A DNA stretch of 20,875 bases from Nymphaea colorata (taxonomy: Eukaryota; Streptophyta; Magnoliopsida; Nymphaeales; Nymphaeaceae): contig NW_022204581.1 in assembly GCF_008831285.2 (NCBI RefSeq), forward strand, positions 1 through 20,875, written 5' to 3'. Below are positions 1 to 8,832 of this stretch, piece after piece (positions within the stretch are counted from its first letter, which is position 1; each line of letters begins with the position of its first letter). A program made the translations under genes and the position numbers. Below the pieces are notes generated by a model. It saw nothing but the letters and a program-made list of their open reading frames with translations. It was not told the DNA's origin and did not search any database.

Positions 1-91
1 CCAACCCAACCCCAACCCCAACCCCAACCCCAACCCCAACCCCAACCCCAACCCCAACCCCAACCCCAACCCCAACCCCAACCCCAACCCC
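1..91. repeat. Left telomere, (CCCCAA)n
   Basis: About fifteen tandem CCCCAA units open the window, ending at CCCCC before the first unique sequence. This is the C-strand of a T2G4 telomere, as in Tetrahymena-type ciliates. One unit near positions 5-9 is CCCAA, one C short, matching the single-base losses seen elsewhere in this sequence. Confidence 0.97.
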
Positions 92-320
92 CATGTTTAT
101 TGTAAGATATCTGTTGATGATAAGCAATATAAAATATTTTCATAAGCAAATAGCCCCCAATGCAACTTTTGTGCAGGGTTTCTTTATCGAAAATTGGTCT
201 TTTATTGGTGAAACAGGACTGCGATTATCAAAATATCTTCTATGTGTATGTTGATGTTAATTAACTTATAATTATATTGTTCGTTAATTTCCTCAACAAT
301 AAATCCCAAAATCTTTGGAT
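92..320. other. Left subtelomeric spacer
   Basis: AT-rich sequence between the telomere and the first gene. No open frame, tRNA or repeat was recognised. It presumably carries the promoter of the gene starting at 321; no motif can be assigned. Confidence 0.5.
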
Positions 321-2677
321 ATGATTGCTAGAACACACATAGAAAAGCATACGGAGGCCCCTGGGGGCAAAATTAAAAATGGCGAAAAAAATAATAAAAG
401 GTTTAAAAAGAATAAGAATGATTCTCCTATTAAGATCAAGAAGCGAATGATAGGCCCATTAAGATGAAAGATGACCATTTGTTGCGAGAAAATAAGGGTA
501 TTATTACTGATAGGAGTCCTTCCAAGTCAAAGTAGAAGCTGACGAATAAGCTCACAGTCCAATATTCCTAAAAAACCGCCAAAGAAAAGAAGGCAGTAAA
601 AAAGCTAACCACTTCTCCAGTGAGAGAACAAAAGGTACAGCCTAATTCTTCTCATAAGAAAAGTCCACAACCAAAATCAAAGTCACGATCACCATCAACT
701 TCCAGGAAAAATACCACTAACATGACTCATAAGGAATATCACGAAATCTCACCTCTCGAGAATACAAAAAAACAACTGTTTTATATTCAGAAAAAAGAGA
801 AATCTCCCACACCGGTAAGACCAAAACACAAATCAAAGGAAAAAAAGAAGATAAAGATCATCAACCAAAGCGAATGTAAAGGATATAAAGAGGAACAGGA
901 CACCTATCGCAATGATGTAGAAAATTAAGACAAAACCTTTCAAGATCTGTAAGAAGCTAACCAAAAACAGTTTTAATAATACTTATAATCAAAGGCTAAA
1001 ACTAAGAAAGGAGTTCCCAATATAAGGACGTAATTTTCAGGCAGGAAAAAATCATGTATCGATGAATCTCTTTTGAAAAAGCTTTAGAATCATAAATCAA
1101 ATAAAAATTTTGATTTTATTGAATCTTGCTTCATAAGGTCAGTGCAAGAGTAAGCAAAAAATCAAGAAATCCGTCGATAGAAACTCAAGGACAGCAATGA
1201 TAAGGCAAAAAGCTTAACCAATCAGCATAGATAATAAACTTCCGCAAGGAACAATAAAGGAAATGGTGTTAAATGCTGTAGCAGATAAAGCAATTGAAAA
1301 ATTAGACTCAAGTTTCATAGAAGATAGACCATCTCATCAGATAAATTACATAAAATTACAACCATCTTCAAATCCATGCGTATGATGGTCAACATCAAGA
1401 AGATAAAAAGTGTAAAATCAGTCAGCAAAGACAATCGAGCAATAAGCTGAAGAGCCAGCCGAAGCTGATCTCACATATCCGAAAATTAATGAAATAAATG
1501 AATAAGACGATAAAGATGGTGATGATCATCCTATTTCTGCAGTTGCACCAGATTATGCTAGAATCGAATAGCCACGCTCTCACATGATTTCACTAGATGA
1601 CTTCTTTCAGTGTTCCTAAAAGAAGCAATTAAGGAAATCACTATTCGAGGATGATAAGGCCACGACTTAAATCAATAAAATCGAATGCTTAGATCTTGTA
1701 GAAAAACCGATTATAAGCTAATCCAAAGAGGAAGAGAAAACCAAAATGGAGCTCATCAATAGTTTAAACTGAAATACGAGATATAGCTTGAAATCCCTTA
1801 AGCAAAGCCTTTATAGCATTATTTCCGAATGAAAGTCAGTGTTCAATGGCAAATGCTGATTATACAAATGAATTTAATAATTATCCTGAGCCTTAAGCCT
1901 TTGATGTAGAATTAGATAGAATTGCACTCTAAATTGAATCAAAGCTACTATTTAGGTGTGTTCAAACATTTTGAATAGTAAGAAACTCTTGCATTATTTC
2001 CTCTTCACACTCGATTAAGCTGCCAATGCTCCCAAACTGACCGAAAATGATGTTAGCTATCCACTTCAGCCATCTACCCATGAGTATGTCTTCTACTTGG
2101 TTCATCGACTTTTGAATTATCTCTTTAAAAATTACAAGTAATACACGATAAAGCAAATTGCTTATTATTATGATGCAAGCCCTCTTAAATATTGCGATAC
2201 GTACGAACCACTCACCTATAAGAGGAAGAGGATGAGATTAGCTACTAAATATAAAACAAAACTAGATATAAATCCCCTTCTTCAACCTTGCAAAGATATA
2301 AGAATTTTAGTCTCAATAGCTGAAGAACTAGCAATATTTGCCTAATTACTTCACATTCAACCAGTGTGTATATGACGCTTTCAACGATGTGATTGATAAG
2401 GTTCGTCCCTACGGGCCAAGAGGCAAATCCATCTTCACACTTCAGATGAGTCACCCTCCCAAGACAGAACAAGCATTCGTTAGCAAATCCTACGCAAATT
2501 CTATGGAATTTTCCGGTATGAATTCGATGAGGAGTTCTACCGTTAATAGCTACCCATGGCGAAGAGGGAGATTTCTAGGTGATTTACTTCGTTTCTTTAT
2601 AGGTAATGGAATGCATCTATAATGAGGCCATTCTATAGATGTACAGAGTAATGAAACGAAAATTATTTCAATCATGA
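321..2677 (+). CDS. Unknown protein: basic low-complexity N-terminus, possible DUF4378-like C-terminal domain
   Basis: Start chosen at the first ATG that opens a Lys/Ser/Pro-rich frame (MIARTHIEKHTEAPGG). The first ~350 codons are low-complexity and rich in K, S, Q and P, with SP motifs, then an acidic stretch (QDDKDGDDHP, ~1503-1532). From ~1930 the protein becomes folded-looking: YVFYLVHRLLNYLF at ~2078-2119, then DAFNDVIDKVRPYGPRG at ~2373-2424 and YNEAILQMYRVMKRK near the end. The DAFN...RPYG pattern reminds me of DUF4378 domains in ciliate and plant proteins, from memory only. A 23-nt GT-AG intron at 1956-1978 removes an in-frame TGA and restores frame. Several further frame breaks occur (near 450, 1265, 1375, 1430, 1760, 2340, 2600). 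End taken at TGA 2675-2677. Function unknown; that a real gene is here is well supported, the domain name is not. Confidence 0.6.
1956..1978 (+). other. Intron, 23 nt, in the 321-2677 gene
   Basis: GTGTGT...AATAG. Unspliced, the frame runs into TGA within the segment. Removal joins ..SKLLF to SKKLLHYF and opens a frame of about 370 nt. Size and borders match the other introns in this window. Confidence 0.6.
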
Positions 2678-2809
2678 TCTTATCCTTAATAATTATAAGC
2701 CACCATCTTCACGCCGCTTGGATGTACGGTCTAATGAAATCTATAAACTCTTCGTTTTAGTTTATAGTGCCAACATTACTATAAAGTAATATTTTTAATT
2801 ATATTAACC

Positions 2810-3880
2810 ATGAAGAGAATGGTTGATATCAAAACCATACAGTTCAATCCAGAGCTGTTCACAGAATCAGATGCCCAGCAAAGGCAAAGGATTATCAATT
2901 AAACCGCAATTCTTCATAATGCGCCCATTGATCAGACATTGAGAAGTAGCAAACTTAGCAAAAAGACTTCTCAGACTGAACAGAGTAACATTAAAAATAA
3001 ACAAACGCTAGAAAATAATATTAGATAAAAACAGAAAAAAATCTAGAGGGAACGATTATGCAAATCACAGAATTGTAAACGATCATTCAGCCGAGGAAGA
3101 TAGAGATATAACGAAAATCAATAGACTAAAATCCCCAAGTCTCACTCGATCAGCCGCTATTAGCCTCGCATCGATGGAGAATAGGAACTTCCATAATAGG
3201 CAGTAAGAAATTCCTTCCAAATAACATCTCACTCAAGGAAGCCTTTTAATATCAACACAGACCTTCCAAAGGATAGGATGAGAACAGAGCCATCCAATAC
3301 CTTTAATCTAAAATCTTACTTATGAGACGGATTTGCAAGAAGATTAACTTTATGAAACGGATGACATCAGAGACTGATCCGACGCCCATAAGCCTAACCG
3401 ATGCAGCCTCTATCTCTCCAAATAAATCACTGTTCAGGTTCGATAAATTCTATGAACATTGCGTGAAAAATATCAATAGATGCATCAACATCTACGAAAA
3501 GGATGTCACTAAGGAAAAAGATAAAAAATACTTTGAACTGAAGGTCGAAGGAGGCATTCTTGCCAAGTAGTTGAAGGAAATTAGGAATTAAATCGTGCAA
3601 AAGTAGAAAGAAGTTAGGTCTGATCATAATCTAGGAGTCATAGGAAGTGGAATATAGGTCAAAAACTTCGAAAAAATACAAAGCATAGAATTAACACAAG
3701 TCATTACAAGAAGAAGGTAAAGAGAATCAATAAAAATATCTATGAATAGGTGAAGAATCCCTTTAAAATGGATGACATGCACGGATGGTAATTCGGTCTC
3801 TAAAAATCTTAAGACTTCTACATCTGAGCTCCAATCACTTCATCCCTGATCTTTATAAGCTCTTACTCATTTATGCTTGA
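2810..3880 (+). CDS. Unknown Gln/Lys/Ser-rich protein
   Basis: Begins MKRMVDIKTIQFNPELF at the first ATG after a 130-bp AT-rich spacer. The N-terminal two thirds are polar and probably disordered (many Q, N, S, K, several encoded by TAA/TAG). The middle (~3420-3650) has helix-like charged sequence, including CVKNINRCINIYEKDVTKEK and QLKEIRNQIVQKQKEV, suggesting a short coiled coil. The C-terminus reads FKMDDMHGWQFGLQKSQDFY and, after one frame break near 3823, ends IPDLYKLLLIYA at TGA 3878-3880. Frame breaks are also needed near 3045, 3230, 3315, 3375 and 3700. No family recognised. It lies 57 bp upstream of the next gene on the same strand. Confidence 0.55.
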
Positions 3881-3937
3881 ATACAAGTTATATCTTGCAT
3901 ATTAGCTTATAATTTTATTTTCCTTCAGCCAAACCAA

Positions 3938-4710
3938 ATGCTGGAAAGCATGCGTTATCGAACATCCAAACTGAGCGAACTTGTCCACGAAAAAAAGTAA
4001 TTCTTCATGGATTAAGATCCTATAACTTGCACATGAGTTCAGTGGACAAGATCATGAACAACATAATAATGAATTCTTCAAACGGTCCAAACAGCTCAGC
4101 TAATTGAAGAGCAGAAAAATACAAGCCTACAATCACACGCAAAACATTAGGAGCAAAGAAATCGGGTATGTGAATGCCTTGCTCTTCACCAAGATACATA
4201 AGTCTACCATCTTGAGGAAAGAGGAATAGGGCGAAACCTTTGAGAACTTGCAAGAAAAGATATAGCAAAGAGATGCAGATATGGAAAAGATTGAATAGCC
4301 TCATGCCCAGCATCACTTTGTTTTGAGAAACCATCGACAAAGTCCAATACATAAGTCAACTTTGCTTGAAAGGACTAGGGAAACATAAGACTAGCGAAAA
4401 AGATAGTGGAACCGTATCATCTAATTTATTTAGTGTGATAACCTACAAGACATCTGAATACGAGAAATTGCATCAAACAGCCAAGGCCCTTAAGGATAGA
4501 ATCATGAAGTATGAGCCTGCACTTGCCAAGACCAAGTATATTTAAAATCTATATAGAGCTGAGCTTTATGTCACCAAGCGGATTAATGCTTCCTGGGCGT
4601 CATTCGACAAGAAGAGCCAAGGCTCATCACCGAGATCCTCCCTCAGCAAGCTAAACCCCGAAAACAAGAATATCTTTTCAATGAGGTTTAATGAGTACAA
4701 GCCAAGTTGA
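3938..4710 (+). CDS. Unknown charged, coiled-coil-like protein
   Basis: Starts MLESMRYRTSKLSELVHEKK. The body is highly charged and helical in character: FFKRSKQLSQLKSRKIQAY (~4057-4113), a KEEQGETFENLQEKIQQRDA stretch (~4219-4278), and YEKLHQTAKALKDRIMKYE (~4459-4515). It ends with a Ser-rich segment and MRFNEYKPS, TGA at 4708-4710. Frame breaks near 4020 and 4375 are needed. No domain recognised; a cytoskeletal or basal-body structural role would be a guess. It converges with the Myb/SANT gene, tails 71 bp apart. Confidence 0.6.
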
Positions 4711-4781
4711 TTTTTTGATGATTATTTCAAAGGATTGTTTATAACAAAATAATTTACTATAATATCTGCAATCACTCAAGA

Positions 4782-5492
4782 TCAATAACTTGCATTCTGT
4801 TTGACTTTCTGGTCCTCTTTGAGGGACTTCGTAAGACTCTTCTTCTTCAGAAACGATTGATTATGATTTGCTTTAATCTTGCTACTCTTCTTAGCTATCT
4901 TCGATCAAATTAATCTCAATGTTTAGTTGGTTTTTTTTTCCTTTGACTGTTTATCAGCTTACATCATACGCTTATACCAAACCTTCATTTGCTAGATAGA
5001 AGCTATCTTATGGTGATCGGTATTTTTCGTTTCTAGAGCTCTTTAATGACTGGTCCAACGTCTGTTGTTTTGAAGTGCAACATTCGAAGAAGCTAATGGT
5101 GCCAATGATATCTTTGTTCTGCTTATTATATCTTCTCACACGACTCCTGCATTGTCTCGTAGACCTCGTCACCATGAAATCCTCAGCCTTTTCGAAGATG
5201 TGCAATTATTTGTTCTTCATCTTCTGGACAAAAGTTACCTGTTGAGCTCGATGAACAGGTGAAGTTTCTTGATCTCTTAGGGCGTCCATCTGCCAACTTT
5301 CTAAAGGGGGTTTATCAACTTATAAAAAGATTTAATTTTTTTCGGCTTCCTATACTTGTGCAGTATGTTGACAGGATCAGAATCTTCTTATTGCAAAATA
5401 CAAGGATCTTTCTCAGGGCAATCTTTTCCTTGGGGAATGAACTGTTCTGAAATCGTAATCTGGGTAGGCCTGTGGGACAGGCTATTCAACAT
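4782..5492 (-). CDS. Single-repeat Myb/SANT DNA-binding protein
   Basis: Reverse-strand gene beginning MLNSLSHRPTQITISEQF at 5492. A Myb/SANT repeat is visible: helix 1 with the first Trp in GRWTPQEIKKLHLFIELN (~5296-5243), and the recognition helix FMVTRSTRQCRSRVRRY (~5174-5124), matching the Myb pattern of TRS..Q.RSR before a basic tail. The second-helix Trp is replaced (HIFEKAEDF) and there is an unusual insert of about 10 residues between helices 1 and 2, where one base seems missing (~5233). The remaining ~100 residues are polar. The end is uncertain: a TGA at 4954-4956 may be the true stop, or, after a break at the A-run near 4935, a Lys-rich tail runs to 4782. Likely a nuclear transcription regulator; targets unknown. 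Head-to-head with the MORN gene over 199 bp. Confidence 0.72.
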
Positions 5493-5691
5493 TTACTTAC
5501 ATTTGCTGATCAAAGATAAATTTATTAATTTGCACAAGGATTGTGTAGTTTAAGTTATGAGACCGAAAAGATAGAGATGGAAAAAGCTAAAAACAAATAT
5601 TTCTTGACCCCAATGATCCTTCTGGTAAATCAATTATAAATGCAACTCTGAGATTAATAATTTAAATCTATACCGACCCCTTAAGCTTCAA
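5493..5691. promoter_or_regulatory. Shared divergent intergenic region, Myb/SANT and MORN genes
   Basis: 199 bp, AT-rich, between two start codons facing away from each other, so promoters of both genes must lie here or overlap coding ends. No specific element recognised. Confidence 0.4.
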
Positions 5692-6701
5692 ATGTCGACA
5701 ATCGTACGCAAATCTCCCCTAATTCAATATCCAAATGGGGACCGCTTTGACGGCTAGGCCATCAATGCCTCCGCGCTCATCCAGGGTACCTATTTCTACG
5801 GCAGTGGTGACCAGTATAAGGGCACCTTCATCAACCAGATGAAACACGGCTACGGAATTTATAACTATATCGCAACTGGAGAAGTATATGATGGAGAATG
5901 GGCAGACGATCTGTGGCACGGAAATGGAGTTACTATCTCCTCTCCGGAGAGGTGAAAATCAAAGGAAGTTGGGAAAGAGGAATCATGAATGGACCAGCTT
6001 AAGTCATTCATAGCAATGGAGATAGGTTTGTAGGAGTCTACCGTGGCGGTATGAAGGAAGGCGAAGGGAAATCTACTACGGAAATGGAGCTCACTTCAAG
6101 GGAAACTTTAGCGAGGACAAGCCCAACGGATACGGAATTATGAGATATAACATCAATGTCATCTACGAAGGCACTTTCAAAAACGGTCTTAAGCAAGGAA
6201 ACGGTATTCTGCTTTTTACGTAGGTAGGATGACGTCACCAGAAGGACTATATTCCGGTACTGGGCCAACGATGAGAAAAGGATATGGGAGCATGAGATAC
6301 GCCAACCAGGATGAGTACGAAGGACGTGGAAGAATGGGTTGAGAGATGGTGAAGGAGAATATCGATATAATAATGGCGACCACTATCGTGGCTCATGGGT
6401 GCGTGATAAAAAGTAAGGAAAGGGAATCTTGAAGATGGAAACTGGAGATGTTATAATGGCGAATGGAGGAATGGCAAGAAGCATGGCTTTGGAAAATATA
6501 CTTTGCCAATTAAGACTTCTATGAGGGCGAGTTTGTCGAGGGAAACCGATTCGGAAAGGAAGATATGCCTGGACAGACGGCAGTTTCTACTAGGGATAGT
6601 GGAAGGGTGACAAGATGAATGGGCAAGGATTATACAAAGGCAATGACGGAAGCGTAGTAAAAGGGCTTTTCGTCAATGATAATCTTGTTTAATCAGAATG
6701 A
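5692..6701 (+). CDS. MORN-repeat protein, about 12 repeats
   Basis: Starts MSTIVRKSPLIQYPNGDRF. From residue ~30 to the end it is an almost unbroken run of MORN units (Y-x-G-x-[WF]-x-[ND]...-G-x-G), for example DQYKGTFINQMKHGYGIYNY (5799-5858), EVYDGEWADDLWHGNGV, VIYEGTFKNGLKQGNG, HYRGSWVRDKKQGKG and FYQGQWKGDKMNGQGLYK (~6585-6638). It ends VNDNLVQSE at TGA 6699-6701. Nine frame breaks (near 5938, 6072, 6240, 6258, 6278, 6328, 6451, 6508, 6558) equal ten missing bases; adding them gives exactly 340 codons (339 residues). Family knowledge: MORN proteins bind membranes or scaffold cortical and axonemal structures such as radial spokes; no kinase or SET domain is fused, so the role is probably structural. 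Confidence 0.88.
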
Positions 6702-6873
6702 TAGTGATTAAATCAATAATTTCTCATCATTTACATATCAAATCAATGAAAGGATATAGTCAAAGTATTATTACCAAGCTAATTAATTTTCGCAATCTTC
6801 TTTGGGGGATCCATAGGAATAAAGCGAAACTTCTCCTATTATAACTGAACTGTATAGATTTAATTTATAATTT
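6702..6873. other. Intergenic spacer before PRPS
   Basis: 172 bp of AT-rich sequence between the MORN stop and the PRPS start. No gene or repeat seen; presumed PRPS promoter. Confidence 0.4.
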
Positions 6874-8068
6874 ATGTTTAGATCTTTCTTTCGTTTCTTC
6901 GGACCAAGGCAACTCGGTCTCTTTACGGCTTCTCTTTGATCAAATTGTCACCTTACTTTCCAACGAGTGAGGAAAACTAGCGGATAAATAAGAAGCTGAA
7001 AAGGATTCTCAACTAAAAATACCATAACCGTAAAGATATATCTTTCGAACTTACTGAAGAATACAGGTAGCTATAGTTTAATGCAGGAAGGATATGGTCA
7101 TCTTCACAGGCAACTCAAACGATGCACTTGCCAAAGAAATAGCATAAATTCTCAAGATAGAGCTTGGAAATATCAAAGTGGGCAGATTCAATGACGGCGA
7201 AGTCAGTATATAAGTCAAGGACAACGTCAGATCCAAAAATGTATACATCATACAGTCACTTCCCCACCCGTCAATGAAAGCTTGATGGAATTACTTCTCA
7301 TGGTCTCGACTATGCGAAGAGCGAGCGCCAAAAAGATCATCGTGGTCATGCCATACTACGGATATGCTCGCCAAGAAGAAAAACTGCGCCAAGAGTCCCA
7401 TTTCGGCTGCTGATGTGGCTAGACTGCTCGAAACCGTAGGAGTCGACAGAGTTATCCTGGTTGACGTCCACTCAGGTCAAATCCAAGGCTTCTTTGGACC
7501 AAGAGTGCCTGTTGACAATCTGGAGGCTAACCTGTGGCCTTGAATTACTTCGTCGAGCAGAAGAAGATACCCTTGAGGGACATCGTGGTGGTTTCTCCTG
7601 ATGCTGGAGGAGTCACAAGAGCTAAAAACTTCCAAGCTCTTCTCTCCTCAGTGGGAGTGAAGGAGACTTCATTGGCTATGATAATCAAGCAAAGAAAAGC
7701 TGCAGGAGAGATCGGAACAATGCATTTAGTGGGTAATGTGGAGGGAAAACAAGCCATCATAATTGATGATATCATCGATACTGCTGGAACTCTAGTGGAA
7801 GCTACGAAGGTCCTCAAGGAAAAAGGAGCTCTGAGCGTGTCCTGCTTTGCAACCATGGATTGCTAACTGGAAAAGCTTTGGACAACATCAAAGGGTCCCT
7901 ACTTGATCAAGTGATCGTGACCAATTCCATCCCTGCGAAGTAAAATGAAGAGATCATAACTGATGGAAAGATTAGGAGACTGTCTGTTGCACCCATCTTG
8001 GCAGAGCCATCTTTAGAATCTAAACCAAGACCAGCATTTCTTCTCTTTTCAGCATCCCCAAGACGTGA
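6874..8068 (+). CDS. PRPS: Ribose-phosphate pyrophosphokinase (PRPP synthetase) with N-terminal extension
   Basis: Makes PRPP from ribose-5-phosphate and ATP for nucleotide, His/Trp and NAD synthesis. The core starts [18 protein letters not shown] (7094), then [81 protein letters not shown] (~7585-7630) and the PRPP-binding loop [13 protein letters not shown] (~7759-7797). It ends SLFSIPKT at TGA 8066-8068. Four conserved-context Gln codons are TAA/TAG. Upstream of the core are 74 residues beginning [20 protein letters not shown], rich in Arg and Phe without acids, like a mitochondrial presequence. Seven frame breaks (near 6936, 7086, 7258, 7375, 7533, 7853, 8006) equal eight missing bases; corrected length is exactly 401 codons. 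Identity is certain; the break cause and the organelle are inferred. Confidence 0.95.
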
Positions 8069-8145
8069 TCATGGAATCAATAGCATATCAATAAAAAATA
8101 TTCAAACTGGCAAAACTATTGGTATAGACATGAAAGAAATATAAA

Positions 8146-8634
8146 TCATAAAACCCTCAATGACTTATACCTATGGAGTACTTTGCTATTAACCTTTGTA
8201 TAAACTTCGATCTTTTGGCTGCTCTTTTTAAGACTGACATACGAACGATTGTCTTTAACTTGGCTTCTATTTGTATTGAATCGACTATCTTCGTAAATGG
8301 CTGATGATGTAGTAGGCAAAGTGACTAGTTTTCTTCTGCTTTCCCTGACTGAGTTCGATGGTGTTTTTTTGAATTAGATTTCAGAGAGTTCATAGTAAAG
8401 GCAACGCTTTAAAGGTTTTTTCTATGTTAGTATGACTGGTTCATGTATGGTGACAGTATTGGTTTCGAATGATTCAAAGAAAGATCGAATTTAGCATGCT
8501 TTTGAATTTGAACTATCGGTTAAGGTGGATTGGGTTTTTAGGTTGCTAAGATTGTCATTTTTATGCATGTTTTGCTCTATCTTTTTATTCAGTCGATCCA
8601 GGATCAACTTTGTGTAGTTTTTTGCTTGACTCAT
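8146..8634 (-). CDS. Unknown 162-residue basic Ser-rich protein
   Basis: One uninterrupted frame of 163 codons on the reverse strand, MSQAKNYTKLILDRLNKKIE to YKSLRVL, ending TGA at 8148-8146, with three internal TAA/TAG codons read as Gln. The coding strand is A-rich like the other genes here. The protein is basic and rich in S, T, K and N, with RRKLVTLPTTSS in the middle and no membrane segment, signal peptide or known domain. It is one of the few frames without any break, so its limits are firm. Converges with PRPS (77 bp) and diverges from the retinoblastoma gene (198 bp). Function unknown; probably disordered. Confidence 0.72.
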
Positions 8635-8832
8635 GATGGTCTTGATGCTCAATAAATTTGAAATTTTATAATACGTGCAAAATATCGGATGATTAATTCA
8701 TTCAGTGATAAAATGTGGCCGTTGGTAAAATCTTTGTAATTTTTTTGTTCGATTTATATATATGACTATTTTTGATTATTTTAGGGAAAAATGGTGAGTT
8801 TCGTATTGTTATTTTGTTAATTTGAATAAAAA
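8635..8832. promoter_or_regulatory. Divergent intergenic region upstream of the Rb gene
   Basis: 198 bp, very AT-rich, with long T runs near 8743-8790, between two opposed start codons. A classical E2F-type TTTSGCGC site was looked for and not seen. Confidence 0.4.

Noticed and set aside
4020-4352. Reverse 110-residue hydrophobic frame
   Set aside because: Antisense to the charged forward gene at 3938-4710; hydrophobicity is the complement of Lys/Glu-rich codons.
5719-6268. Two reverse frames of 66 and 76 residues
   Set aside because: Antisense to the MORN repeats.
7545-7856. Reverse 103-residue frame
   Set aside because: Antisense to the conserved PRPP synthetase core.
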